Positions 42,354 through 50,509 of a stretch of DNA of 64,000 nucleotides are shown here, piece after piece; position 1 is the first letter of the stretch; each line of letters begins with the position of its first letter. The notes below the pieces were generated by a model. It worked only from the letters and a program-made list of their open reading frames with translations. It did not search any database and had not been told where the DNA came from. A program made the translations under genes and the position numbers. The DNA is from Lachnospiraceae bacterium (GTDB taxonomy: Bacteria; Bacillota; Clostridia; Lachnospirales; Anaerotignaceae), in the NCBI GenBank assembly GCA_003543235.1, contig DPJA01000038.1, positions 442,233-506,232 of the forward strand. Direction: 5' to 3'.

Positions 42354-43568
42354 TTATTCATATCTTAATGCAGTAATTGGGTCAGCTTTTGCTGCTTTGC
42401 TTGCAGGGTATAATCCAAAAAAGATTCCAACTATAGCTGAAAATCCAACTGCAATTAATATAATTTTAAGCTTAACAACCACCGCAATTCCAACTACCGC
42501 ACCTCCAATGGCCACAACCCCTGTACCTAAAGCTGTTCCTATTAAACCACCTGCTGCAGATATTATAGCCGATTCCACCAAAAATTGTAGCAAAATGTCC
42601 TCCGTACGTGCACCAAGAGCCTTTCGTATACCAATTTCACGTGTTCTTTCAGTAACCGAAACCAACATAATATTCATAATGCCAATACCACCAACCAATA
42701 ACGAAATTGCCGCAATAGCACCAAGAATCAAAGACAAAGTTCCCATCATGCCATCAACGGTACTCAGTTCATCCTGTGCAGTACCATATTGTACGTTTTC
42801 TACATCAACATTTTTAATTCTAGAGATATAATTTACAAATCTGTTTTTAAAATCTTTTGTATCAATACCGTCTTTTGGATATAAATAAATTGACCAGGAG
42901 TTTCCATCTCGTGACGAAATAATTGTTTCTGGTACATATGTTGTTGCTCTCTGATTTTTTCCACCATTCATGAGTTTCATCAGTGCTGAGTCTGTATTTT
43001 CATAAACACCAGTAACCGTAAGCTCCATCATTTCCTCACCAACCTGAGTACGCAGCGTTTTGCCAACGGCATTTTCATTGCCGAAAAGTTTTTTTGCTGT
43101 TTTGTCCTCAATTATTATATACTGCCTTTCTTTAATAATATCTTGATTAGAAAACATTCTTCCATATACCATTTTCAAGTTTTTATATACAGTTGGATTT
43201 TCTGCCAGACCTTCAAGGCTTGCATCCAACATTGTTCTATTATTTTTTATCTTTGCCGAAGCACTAATTCCTGTACCTATGTATGTAATTTGGTCGCCAA
43301 ACACTTCCTTTATATTCTCAATATCATCATAGCTATACGATTCACTACCAACATAATCATCGTCTGGAGATGTGATATACGAATATGCAAAATTTGTTCC
43401 AACATTTTCATATTCACTAGCTATAAGACTTCTCATTGTGTCCCCAAGCGATACGATGGCAATAACCGAGCTTATCCCAATTATCATACCAAGCATTGTA
43501 AGAAAAGACCTCATTTTATTAATACGTATGGCAGAAAGTGCCAATTTTAGATTTTCAAAAAGAAGCAT
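42354..43568 (-). CDS. MacB-type ABC transporter permease
   Basis: Permease of 404 residues with the MacB/FtsX topology: membrane segment at about 19-42, a large extracellular MacB_PCD domain (about 45-265), then three membrane segments near 280-310, 325-355 and 365-390. The VTERTREIGIRKALGA coupling helix is diagnostic and the C terminus PASKAAKADPITALRYE is typical. It overlaps the ATPase stop by one base. With the ATPase and adaptor it forms a MacAB-like exporter or mechanotransmission pump, possibly exporting peptides or antibiotics. Confidence 0.93.
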   Translation of the reverse strand: MLLFENLKLALSAIRINKMRSFLTMLGMIIGISSVIAIVSLGDTMRSLIASEYENVGTNFAYSYITSPDDDYVGSESYSYDDIENIKEVFGDQITYIGTGISASAKIKNNRTMLDASLEGLAENPTVYKNLKMVYGRMFSNQDIIKERQYIIIEDKTAKKLFGNENAVGKTLRTQVGEEMMELTVTGVYENTDSALMKLMNGGKNQRATTYVPETIISSRDGNSWSIYLYPKDGIDTKDFKNRFVNYISRIKNVDVENVQYGTAQDELSTVDGMMGTLSLILGAIAAISLLVGGIGIMNIMLVSVTERTREIGIRKALGARTEDILLQFLVESAIISAAGGLIGTALGTGVVAIGGAVVGIAVVVKLKIILIAVGFSAIVGIFFGLYPASKAAKADPITALRYE

Positions 43569-44257
43569 TATCTAACCACCTTTCTATCCTCAATTATCTG
43601 TCCATCTTTAAATTTTATGACACGTTTAGTAAATTCTGCAACCTCATCTTCATGGGTAACCACAATTACAGTAACTCCCTCATTATTAAGCTCTGTAAAT
43701 AAATTCATAATCTCCACCGATGATGCCGAATCCAAATTACCTGTAGGTTCATCCGCCAAAATTATAGCCGGCTTGTTTGCCAAAGCCCTTGCAATGGCGA
43801 TTCTCTGCTTTTGACCGCCAGAAATTTCATTAGGCATATGTTCAAGCCTGTCGCCCAAACCAACCTTTTCCAACAGCTCCTTCGCCCTCTGTCGCCTTTC
43901 GTTGCCACCTATTTTTGCATAAACCATAGGAAGTTCAACATTTTTTAAAGCAGATGTTCTTGGAATAAGATTAAAAGACTGAAATACAAAGCCAATTTTT
44001 TTGTTCCTTATGTATGAAAGCTGTCGCTCTGTTTGGCTGGCAATATCTATTCCATCCAACTCATAAATACCTGATGTTGGCTTATCAAGACAGCCAAGTA
44101 TATTCATCAAAGTTGACTTACCCGAGCCAGATTGACCCATTATTGCTACATATTCCCCTTCCTCAATGCTAATGTTTATGTTCTTTAAAGCATGAACCTG
44201 AATTGCACCAGTGTCGTAAATTTTATTTAATTCAGAGATTTTAATTATCTCACTCAT
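43568..44257 (-). CDS. MacB/LolD-type ABC transporter ATPase
   Basis: ATPase of 229 residues. Walker A GQSGSGKST at 41-49, Q-loop GFVFQSFNLIPR, signature ISGGQKQRIAIARAL and Walker B IILADEPTGNLDS lie in normal order. It belongs to the LolD/MacB/SalX group. It overlaps both neighbours (8 bp with the adaptor gene, one base with the permease), indicating a single transcript. Being a separate chain from the permease is the usual Gram-positive arrangement. Confidence 0.95.
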   Translation of the reverse strand: MSEIIKISELNKIYDTGAIQVHALKNINISIEEGEYVAIMGQSGSGKSTLMNILGCLDKPTSGIYELDGIDIASQTERQLSYIRNKKIGFVFQSFNLIPRTSALKNVELPMVYAKIGGNERRQRAKELLEKVGLGDRLEHMPNEISGGQKQRIAIARALANKPAIILADEPTGNLDSASSVEIMNLFTELNNEGVTVIVVTHEDEVAEFTKRVIKFKDGQIIEDRKVVR

Positions 44258-45575
44258 TAACCATCACGCTCATTCCTTCTTCCATGGTGTCGTCAGGATT
44301 AAGCACTATTTTATCTCCCTCATTAAGGTTATCACTAATAACCTGTATTTCCAGTGCATCCTCAATGCCAATCTCAACTGCAACTGCTTCAAGTTTATTT
44401 TCGGAATTAACCCTCAACACACTGTATGTACCGTCGTTATTATCACGCAAAGCCTCAATTGGTATAACTTTTGCATTATCTGCCTTTGCAATCTGTATTT
44501 TAGCATTAGCATTTATACCTGCAATAAGTCGGTCATACCCACTTTTAATATCAATTTGTATAGGAATAAATCTCTCCGAACTACCGCTTTTTTCTTCTCC
44601 AGTGGGAGAAATCCTTACTACTACACCGTTTGCCACGTCATTTTTTAATATATCCGCATTAATTGTTACCGGCTGACCAACAGCAACTTTATCAATATCA
44701 TACTCACTTACATCTACCATCATTTTAAGTTTATCAATATTTTCAATTACAAACATAGGCTTGTCCTCTTCTACTTCATCAGCAAAACGCCCCACTTTAG
44801 AGTTAACTCTGGTAACCGTTCCATCTATAGAACTTTTAATGCGACATTCTTCAAGGTCTTTCTTTTTTCTTTCCAAATCTTTTTCAGCAATTTCAATACT
44901 TTTTAATGTTGAAGCTGTAGATAAGGCTATTTTAGAGTTTTTTATGTCAAGTAATTCAGACTCAGTTGCAACAACCTTGCCATTTTCAACGTTAAATTTA
45001 TCTACTTCTCTCTGTGCATCATTTACTTTAGTTTGTGCCGTATTAACCTCATCACTGCTTATACCGCCCGCTTCATTAAGTGCCTTAGCATTTTTTAAGT
45101 CGTTTTTAGCATTTTTAAGTGTTTCTAAAGCCTGTTCATAGTTACGCTGAGATTCTTGAAGATTATCATTTAGTTTTGCTTTTGCCAGTTCCAGCGAAGT
45201 ATTTTGGGACTCCTCGTCTTTAGAATACTGTATTTTTAAAAGTTCAAGGTTATCTTTAAGTTTTTCAATTTCATCTTCCAATGTAGATGTATCCAATGTG
45301 GCCAAAACCTGACCTTTTTGAACCTTGTCACCTTCCTTCACATCAATTGACAATATTTCGTAGTGTAACCTACTTACTACATCAATGCTTTCCGTACCTT
45401 CCAATGGTGCTTTTAAAGATAAAAGTTCTTCAATTTCTTTTACCTCTACCGCTTTTGTGCTTACAGTAACCCCTGCACTTTCTTTTGTAGTTTTTCTTTT
45501 AATACCAAATCCCACCGCAGCAACCATACTCACCACTAACACACCAATGATTACTTTCTTTTTTGTAACCTTCAT
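44250..45575 (-). CDS. MacA/HlyD-type membrane-fusion adaptor
   Basis: Adaptor of 441 residues. A membrane segment (about 7-24) is followed by a lipoyl-like half with IDVKEGDKVQKGQVLATLD, a long coiled-coil hairpin (about 105-225, rich in Lys, Asp and Glu), the second lipoyl half (SSIDGTVTRVNSKVGRF) and a beta-barrel domain. It anchors to the membrane and links the MacB-like complex to the wall side. First gene of the exporter operon; a 14-bp palindrome lies in its leader. Confidence 0.92.
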   Translation of the reverse strand: MKVTKKKVIIGVLVVSMVAAVGFGIKRKTTKESAGVTVSTKAVEVKEIEELLSLKAPLEGTESIDVVSRLHYEILSIDVKEGDKVQKGQVLATLDTSTLEDEIEKLKDNLELLKIQYSKDEESQNTSLELAKAKLNDNLQESQRNYEQALETLKNAKNDLKNAKALNEAGGISSDEVNTAQTKVNDAQREVDKFNVENGKVVATESELLDIKNSKIALSTASTLKSIEIAEKDLERKKKDLEECRIKSSIDGTVTRVNSKVGRFADEVEEDKPMFVIENIDKLKMMVDVSEYDIDKVAVGQPVTINADILKNDVANGVVVRISPTGEEKSGSSERFIPIQIDIKSGYDRLIAGINANAKIQIAKADNAKVIPIEALRDNNDGTYSVLRVNSENKLEAVAVEIGIEDALEIQVISDNLNEGDKIVLNPDDTMEEGMSVMVNE

Positions 45576-45601
45576 TTTTTCACCTCGTAAGTTAATTGTA
45601 T

Positions 45602-45615
45602 GTAATAATTATTAC
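45602..45615. promoter_or_regulatory. Palindromic candidate operator of the exporter operon
   Basis: GTAATAATTATTAC is a perfect 14-bp palindrome, 9 bp downstream of a TATAAT -10 box (45624-45629 on the minus strand) and 27 bp before macA. It lies at about +2 to +15 of the transcript, a repressor position. No clear -35 is seen. Confidence 0.5.
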
Positions 45616-45751
45616 CCCTTCTTATTATAAATGAGAATTCTTAAAAAAAACTAGCTACCTTCTTACCTAATTTTTAACATTTTATTTCAATACGTATTAT
45701 ATAGCACAAAATTTTATCAAAAAAATAGCTTGGCACATATAATTATAATAA

Positions 45752-45783
45752 AAAACCCGTAAACACAATGGTTTACGGGTTTT
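45752..45783 (-). terminator. Terminator after rplL
   Basis: A perfect 13-bp stem AAAACCCGTAAAC/GTTTACGGGTTTT (45752-45764 with 45771-45783). On the minus strand it is followed by TATTATAATT. It ends the rplJL transcript before the exporter operon, separating it from rpoB. Confidence 0.85.
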
Positions 45784-45800
45784 AATATATAAGATAAATC

Positions 45801-46172
45801 TTACTTTAAAGTTACGCTTGCGCCAACTTCTTCAAGCTTAGCTTTGATAGCTTCAGCGTCTTCTTTAGAAGCTGCTTCTTTGATTACTCTAGGAGCACCA
45901 TCTACAGCTTCTTTAGCTTCTTTCAAGCCAAGACCTGTAATTTCTCTAACTGCTTTGATAACTTTGATTTTTTCTGAACCTGCTGCTGTTAATTCAACAT
46001 CAAATTCTGTTTTTTCTTCTGCAGCTTCACCAGCACCTGCTGCTACTACTGCAACGCCAGCTGCTGCTGAAACGCCAAATTCTTCCTCTGCTGCTTTAAC
46101 TAAGTCGTTAAGCTCGATAACTGTAAGCTCTTTTACAGCTGCGATAATTTCTTCAATTGATAATTTTGCCAT
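45801..46172 (-). CDS. rplL: 50S ribosomal protein L7/L12
   Basis: Stalk protein of 123 residues that recruits translation GTPases. The N-terminal dimerisation domain MAKLSIEEIIAAVKEL, the Ala/Gly-rich hinge (about 40-55) and the C-terminal domain with KIKVIKAVREITGLGLKEAKEAVDGAP are all standard. ATG at 46172 is preceded by GGAGGTG; a longer frame lacks support. It follows rplJ by 50 bp and shares its L10-leader control. Confidence 0.98.
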   Translation of the reverse strand: MAKLSIEEIIAAVKELTVIELNDLVKAAEEEFGVSAAAGVAVVAAGAGEAAEEKTEFDVELTAAGSEKIKVIKAVREITGLGLKEAKEAVDGAPRVIKEAASKEDAEAIKAKLEEVGASVTLK

Positions 46173-46222
46173 TATAAGCACCTCCGAAATAATTTTCATT
46201 TTAAATAGTAACCAAACACACC

Positions 46223-46723
46223 TTATTCAGCCACTGCTGAACTATCTTTTTCTGCAATCTGTTTAATAACACGAGCAAATGAAGACATAGGGGATTTGAA
46301 GCTTCCAAGAAGTTTTGAAAGAAGAACTTCTCTTGAAGGAATACCCGCAACTACTTTCATACCCTCAGCATCATAAACAACGCTTTCAATAACGCCTGCT
46401 TTAAACTCAAGCTTTTTAAAGTCTTTAGCTGCTGTATTTAAAATACTAGCTGCTGTTGTAGCATCCTCATAGCTAAATGCAAATGCACTAGGACCTTCAA
46501 GATAAGTAGTAAGCCCTTCAAACTCAGTACCTTTAACAGCCAATGTAACCATTGTGTTTTTGTATACTTTATAATCAACGCCCGCAGTTCTTAAGCTCTT
46601 TCTAAGTTTTGTGTCCTCATCAACTGTTAAGCCTCTTGCGTCAACAACTACTACGGATGCAGCCTTTGAAAGTTTGTCTTTAATTTCATCAACAATAACT
46701 TGTTTCTGTTCTATTTTTGCCAT
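46223..46723 (-). CDS. rplJ: 50S ribosomal protein L10
   Basis: Stalk base protein of 166 residues that binds rRNA and L7/L12 dimers. It has the N-terminal VVVDARGLTVDEDTKLRKSLR RNA-binding domain and a helical C terminus ending FARVIKQIAEKDSS. L10-L7/L12 controls its own synthesis through the leader directly upstream. ATG is preceded by AAGGAGG. Confidence 0.98.
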   Translation of the reverse strand: MAKIEQKQVIVDEIKDKLSKAASVVVVDARGLTVDEDTKLRKSLRTAGVDYKVYKNTMVTLAVKGTEFEGLTTYLEGPSAFAFSYEDATTAASILNTAAKDFKKLEFKAGVIESVVYDAEGMKVVAGIPSREVLLSKLLGSFKSPMSSFARVIKQIAEKDSSAVAE

Positions 46724-46739
46724 CCTTACACCTCCTTAT

Positions 46740-46872
46740 AGTGTCGTATAAAAAGTAAACCTCTTTGCCAAAAGACAAAGAGGTTAAAAGTCAAGACTTT
46801 AATAATCCTCGGTAGGCAAGCTGAGCTTTTATGCTTGAATGCACCTACTGTCTTAGGCAGTGTTAAACTAAC
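46740..46872 (-). ncRNA. L10 leader RNA
   Basis: The rplJ 5' UTR has the features of the ribosomal protein L10 leader: a conserved GACAGTAGGTGC...GCTTGCCTACC pairing (46803-46857) forms the L10 binding region, followed by the hairpin AACCTCTTTG/CAAAGAGGTT (46758-46785) and ACTTTTTA, a terminator. Binding of excess L10-L7/L12 is expected to favour termination. Confidence 0.85.
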
Positions 46873-46878
46873 TTTATG

Positions 46879-46907
46879 ATAGTACCATACAATTAAAAAA
46901 TTGTCAA
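46879..46907 (-). promoter_or_regulatory. Sigma-A promoter of rplJL
   Basis: On the minus strand TTGACA (46902-46907), 17-bp spacer with TGG before the -10, and TACTAT (46879-46884). It starts the L10 leader and separates rplJL from rplKA. Confidence 0.82.
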
Positions 46908-46942
46908 CTATATTTTAAATTTATCACTGCAAAGAAAAGGTA

Positions 46943-47638
46943 TTATTCAACAATTTTAGCTGTGTTAAGCTTAATGCCAGGGCCCATTGTTGTAGCAACT
47001 ACTACGCTTTTAAGGTACTGACCTTTACTAGCTGTTGGTTTTGCTTTTATAACTGCACTCATAAGAGTCTGGAAGTTTTCTGATAATTTATCTGAACCAA
47101 AAGATACTTTACCAATTGGGACATGGATAATGTTTGTTTTGTCAAGACGGTATTCAATCTTACCTGCCTTAATATCGTTAACAGCCTTAGTAACATCCAT
47201 AGTTACTGTACCCGCCTTAGGATTAGGCATTAAGCCTTTAGGACCAAGTACACGGCCAAGACGACCAACAACGCCCATCATGTCAGGTGTTGCTACAACA
47301 ACGTCGAAACCAAACCAGTTGTCGTTCTGGATTTTAGGAATTAAATCCTCTGCTCCAACAAAATCTGCACCAGCTGCTAAAGCTTCTTCAGCCTTATCAC
47401 CTTTAGCAAATACTAAAACACGAACTGTTTTACCTGTACCGTGTGGAAGTACAACGGCACCACGAACCTGCTGATCAGCGTGTCTGCTGTCAACACCCAA
47501 ACGAATATGTGCTTCAACAGTTTCATCAAATTTAGCAACTGATGTCTGCTGAACTAAATCTATAGCTTCTTTAGAATCATACATAACTGCAGAATCTATA
47601 AGTTTAACTTTTTCTAAATATTTCTTTCCTCTTTTCAC
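46943..47638 (-). CDS. rplA: 50S ribosomal protein L1
   Basis: L1-stalk protein of 231 residues, binding 23S helices 76-78 and acting as translational repressor of its own operon. It starts MKRGKKYLEKVKLIDS and has the conserved GRLGRVLGPKGLMPNPKAGTV segment. GTG at 47638 is chosen because AAGGAGG lies eight bases upstream; the longer frame to 47710 is not family-like. Its leader contains an L1-site mimic. Confidence 0.97.
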   Translation of the reverse strand: MKRGKKYLEKVKLIDSAVMYDSKEAIDLVQQTSVAKFDETVEAHIRLGVDSRHADQQVRGAVVLPHGTGKTVRVLVFAKGDKAEEALAAGADFVGAEDLIPKIQNDNWFGFDVVVATPDMMGVVGRLGRVLGPKGLMPNPKAGTVTMDVTKAVNDIKAGKIEYRLDKTNIIHVPIGKVSFGSDKLSENFQTLMSAVIKAKPTASKGQYLKSVVVATTMGPGIKLNTAKIVE

Positions 47639-47655
47639 TTTCGTGACCTCCTTAT

Positions 47656-47687
47656 GTGGTAATATCGGGAGAATTGTCCCTCCCACC
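47656..47687 (-). promoter_or_regulatory. L1-binding stem-loop before rplA
   Basis: In the minus-strand RNA GGTGGGAGGG (47687-47678) and CGATATTACCAC (47667-47656) form a GGTGG/CCAC stem with an asymmetric loop and an inner GGGA/TCCC stem, ending 12 nt before the rplA ribosome site. The same GGTGGGAGG and ATACCACC strands form the L1 site in 23S rRNA. A related copy precedes rplK. Confidence 0.7.
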
Positions 47688-47723
47688 AATATGACAGAGC
47701 TAACTTTCAATAAAATCTGTCAA

Positions 47724-48149
47724 TTAATCTTCAACAACGATACCCATACTTCTTGCTGTTCCGCAAATCATACTGAAAGCAGTATCGACTGTTGCAGCGT
47801 TAAGATCAGGCATTTTAAGCTCAGCTATTTTCATAACTTCGTCTTTGGAAATTTTAGCAACTTTAGTTTTGTTAGGAACACCTGAACCAGATTCGATTTT
47901 ACAAGCTTTCTTAAGTAAAACTGCTGCCGGAGGAGTCTTTGTAATAAATGTGTAGCTTCTGTCTGCATAAACAGTGATAACTACAGGTATAACAAGACCA
48001 GCCTGCTGTGCTGTTTTTTCATTAAATTCTTTACAAAAACCCATGATATTCAAACCGTGCTGACCAAGGGCTGGACCAACAGGTGGTGCTGGTGTTGCTT
48101 TACCAGCGTTAATTTGTAATTTAATATAACCAGTTACTTTCTTTGCCAT
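47724..48149 (-). CDS. rplK: 50S ribosomal protein L11
   Basis: GTPase-centre protein of 141 residues: N-terminal KVTGYIKLQINAGKATPAPPVGPALGQHGLNIMGF with the proline-rich thiostrepton-contact region, and a C-terminal RNA-binding domain ending IVVED. ATG at 48149 is preceded by GGAGGTG at five bases; the upstream extension to 48203 is unlike L11. It precedes rplA by 85 bp in the usual order. Confidence 0.98.
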   Translation of the reverse strand: MAKKVTGYIKLQINAGKATPAPPVGPALGQHGLNIMGFCKEFNEKTAQQAGLVIPVVITVYADRSYTFITKTPPAAVLLKKACKIESGSGVPNKTKVAKISKDEVMKIAELKMPDLNAATVDTAFSMICGTARSMGIVVED

Positions 48150-48168
48150 TTCGGCACCTCCTATAAAT

Positions 48169-48197
48169 GTGGTAATTAACGGGATTTTCCCTCCCAC
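48169..48197 (-). promoter_or_regulatory. L1-binding stem-loop before rplK
   Basis: In the minus-strand RNA GTGGGAGGG (48197-48189) pairs with CCC and TTACCAC (48183-48169), giving a GTGG/CCAC outer stem and GGG/CCC inner stem around an asymmetric loop, followed by the rplK ribosome site. It shares its core with the element before rplA and resembles 23S helix 76-77. This is the expected place for L1 repression of the L11-L1 operon. Confidence 0.72.
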
Positions 48198-48225
48198 GTG
48201 CACCTACGGCACACAAATACAATGT

Positions 48226-48789
48226 TTACAATTTTTCCAGCTGAGTATAATCAAGCTCAACAGGTGTTTCTCTTCCGAATATGGAAAGCATAACAACAAC
48301 GATTTTCTTAGCCTCGTTAATCTCTTTAATCTGTCCAATAGACTCTGCAAAGGGTCCACTAGAAACCTTAACTGCATCGCCCTCTTCAAATTCAAAAGTT
48401 TGGATATATTTTTCAATACCCATTGCTTTTGCTTCCTGATCAGTTAATGGCACCGGCTTGCTTCCCGGGCCAACAAAACTAGTTACGCCTCTTGTATTTC
48501 TAACAACATACCAAGTTTCGTCGTTCATAATCATCTTAAGCAGAACATATCCCGGAAACACTTTCCTCTGAACCGTTTTTTTCTGACCATTTTTAATCTC
48601 AACAACATCCTGCACTGGTACGCTGACCTCATGAATTTGGTCCTGCATTCCTCTGTTTTCGATTATTTTTTCAATGTTTGCTTTCACCTTGTTTTCATAG
48701 CCTGAATAGGTGTGTACAACATACCATTTTACTTGGTCGTCCATTTTAGGCGTGTCAGCGTTTTCAGTATTCATTATTTCTTCAGACAT
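48226..48789 (-). CDS. nusG: Transcription termination/antitermination factor NusG
   Basis: Elongation factor of 187 residues that bridges RNA polymerase and the ribosome. A short acidic N-terminal extension precedes the NGN domain (KWYVVHTYSGYENKVKANIEK) with PGYVLLKMIMNDETWYVVRNTRGVTSFVG, and the C-terminal KOW domain (EEGDAVKVSSGPFAESIGQI). ATG at 48789 with AAGGATGA upstream is preferred to the TTG at 48816. It follows secE. Confidence 0.96.
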   Translation of the reverse strand: MSEEIMNTENADTPKMDDQVKWYVVHTYSGYENKVKANIEKIIENRGMQDQIHEVSVPVQDVVEIKNGQKKTVQRKVFPGYVLLKMIMNDETWYVVRNTRGVTSFVGPGSKPVPLTDQEAKAMGIEKYIQTFEFEEGDAVKVSSGPFAESIGQIKEINEAKKIVVVMLSIFGRETPVELDYTQLEKL

Positions 48790-48817
48790 ACTATCATCCT
48801 TTTTCTTTCTACTCAAC

Positions 48818-49087
48818 TTAGATTAATCCTAAAAGACTCATAGCCAAATCCTGTGCACCCATAAAAGCAGTGTCCATACAGAAGATAATAAAGCCAATAA
48901 GTAAGGATGTTACGATGACGGTAACTGTTTTTTTAGCAACCTCATCTTTTTTAGGCCAAATAATTTTTTTAAACTCAGCCTTGTGGTCTGCAACAACAGA
49001 ACTAAAGCCTGGTTTCGCTTTAGCACCTGTTTTTGCTTTTTTCACTTCTGTCTTTCCATTTGGGTTATTCGCAGTGTTTTGTTCCAT
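48818..49087 (-). CDS. secE: Preprotein translocase subunit SecE
   Basis: Single-span translocase subunit of 89 residues. An acidic/basic cytoplasmic N terminus (EVKKAKTGAKAKPGFSSVV) is followed by the conserved amphipathic EFKKIIWPKKDEVAKKT and one membrane helix (about 60-82). SecE holds SecY in the translocon. ATG at 49087 has GTGGAAG nearby. It sits between rpmG and nusG, the normal order. Confidence 0.95.
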   Translation of the reverse strand: MEQNTANNPNGKTEVKKAKTGAKAKPGFSSVVADHKAEFKKIIWPKKDEVAKKTVTVIVTSLLIGFIIFCMDTAFMGAQDLAMSLLGLI

Positions 49088-49126
49088 TTTCTTCCACGTC
49101 CCTTTCAGGTTATCACCGCACACAAA

Positions 49127-49276
49127 TTACTTTGTTTCTTTGTGTAATGTATGTGTTTTACAGAATTTACAATATTTTTTGAACTCCATTCTGTCAGGGT
49201 GATTCCTTTTTTCCTTTGTTGTGTTGTAATTTCTCTGCTTGCACTCTGTGCAGGCTAAAGTAATTTTGGTTCTCAT
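49127..49276 (-). CDS. rpmG: 50S ribosomal protein L33
   Basis: Ribosomal protein of 49 residues starting MRTKITLACTECKQRNYNTT. Cysteines C9, C12, C36 and C39 form a zinc ribbon (the C+ paralogue type, made when zinc is available). ATG is preceded by GGTGGAAGTG. First gene of the rpmG-secE-nusG-rplKA transcript, with the promoter about 80 bp upstream. It is short and easy to miss. Confidence 0.95.
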   Translation of the reverse strand: MRTKITLACTECKQRNYNTTKEKRNHPDRMEFKKYCKFCKTHTLHKETK

Positions 49277-49354
49277 CACTTCCACCTCCATCTTAGATAG
49301 AACTCTTTTGCATAATAATTTGCATAAAAAAAAGACTTACGTCATTCAATCACA

Positions 49355-49384
49355 AGTATACCATAAGCCTTTTATGTTTGTCAA
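49355..49384 (-). promoter_or_regulatory. Sigma-A promoter of rpmG-secE-nusG-rplKA
   Basis: On the minus strand TTGACA (49379-49384), 18-bp spacer ending in TGG, and TATACT (49355-49360). Confidence 0.8.
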
Positions 49385-49400
49385 TAATAAATATTCAGTT

Positions 49401-49646
49401 TTATTTCTTCAAATTTTCCAAAGCACAAGCAAGTTGGTCAGGACATGATGTGTTTCTTTGTCCACACGTAATACCTTTAAGTCTTTTAACTACTTCTTCT
49501 GTATCCATTCCATCAACAAGACTTTGTATGCCTATATGGCTGCCTTGGCATCCACCATGAAAACGTACATTCTTAATTTTATTCTCTTCAATATCAAAAT
49601 CAATTGCTTTTGCACAAACGCCGTTTGGTGTAACTGAGTATTCCAT
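49401..49646 (-). CDS. TSCPD domain protein, TIGR03905 family
   Basis: Protein of 81 residues. The C-terminal GITCGQRNTSCPDQLACAL contains the TSCPD motif that gives the domain its name, seen also at the C terminus of class II ribonucleotide reductases. MEYSVTPNGVCAKAIDFDIEE and RFHGGCQGSHIGI match the TIGR03905 small-protein family. Function unknown. GGAGG lies nine bases before the ATG. It lies directly upstream of the rpmG promoter. Confidence 0.9.
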   Translation of the reverse strand: MEYSVTPNGVCAKAIDFDIEENKIKNVRFHGGCQGSHIGIQSLVDGMDTEEVVKRLKGITCGQRNTSCPDQLACALENLKK

Positions 49647-49887
49647 TTTTATTTTCCTCCAAATTTTTCTTCTTAGCTATATGCCGCATAACTTATAAGT
49701 GTATGCTGTTTTTCAACATAATCTAGTTTTTATATAAAGTATATACCTTTTATATCACAATATTGACTTTAGGGCAACAACTATTTCTATTTAAAATAAA
49801 ATAAATCAACATAAACTTAACAATCATCAACAACATTTGCTTTAAATCACTATTTGGATGAGATGGGTGGCAAAGCTCTAAGGTGTT

Positions 49888-50376
49888 CTACCACTTGTAT
49901 TTATGCAGCTGCCCTTGTGTGTTAAGTCCGTTAAAGCTATGCTGTCGCAATGCCTCGTATAGCATAATGGCAACAGAATTAGAAAGATTTAAACTCCTTG
50001 TATCTCCATACATAGGTATCCTAACTGATGTATCATGGTAATCCAAAAGTATTTCCTCGGGTATGCCCGCACTTTCCTTGCCAAACATTATATAATCATC
50101 CTCACCATATTCCACCTCTGTGTAAATATGCTTTGACTTTGTAGTTGCCATAAAAATTTTGGCATTTTGATTTTTTTCAATAAAATCCTGAAAATTTTCA
50201 TAATATCTTATGTCCAACAGATGCCAATAGTCAAGGCCCGCCCTTTTTAGATATTTGTCCTCTACTGAAAAACCTAATGGCTTAATTAAATGTAAAACCG
50301 TGTTTGTAACAGCACAGGTTCTTGCTATGTTACCTGCATTTTGTGGTATTTCTGGTTCATGTAAAACTATATGCAT
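49888..50376 (-). CDS. trmL: tRNA (cytidine/uridine-34-2'-O)-methyltransferase TrmL
   Basis: SPOUT methyltransferase of 162 residues, methylating the wobble nucleotide of certain tRNA-Leu. It starts HIVLHEPEIPQNAGNIARTC, has FGKESAGIPEEIL (trefoil-knot SAM site) and ends with RSLNLSNSVAIMLYEALRQ. ATG at 50376 follows GGAGG by eight bases; the longer frame to 50415 is upstream of the ribosome site. Confidence 0.95.
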   Translation of the reverse strand: MHIVLHEPEIPQNAGNIARTCAVTNTVLHLIKPLGFSVEDKYLKRAGLDYWHLLDIRYYENFQDFIEKNQNAKIFMATTKSKHIYTEVEYGEDDYIMFGKESAGIPEEILLDYHDTSVRIPMYGDTRSLNLSNSVAIMLYEALRQHSFNGLNTQGQLHKYKW

Positions 50377-50445
50377 TGTTTCCGCCTCCATTTTTATAAA
50401 TAGTATAACACCCACAAAAAAATCGAGGCATATATGCCAATACCC

Positions 50446-50485
50446 TTGACAAAATGCCTAATTACTATTATTATTATTTAATAAT
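50446..50485 (+). promoter_or_regulatory. perR promoter with PerR-type box
   Basis: TTGACA (50446-50451), 17-bp spacer, TATTAT (50469-50474). A 6-1-6 inverted repeat ATTATTTAATAAT (50473-50485) overlaps the -10 and start site. Its length and AT composition resemble the PerR box (TTATAATNATTATAA), in a position for autorepression. Confidence 0.68.
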
Positions 50486-50509
50486 GACTATTGTCAAGGA
50501 GTGGGTTAT

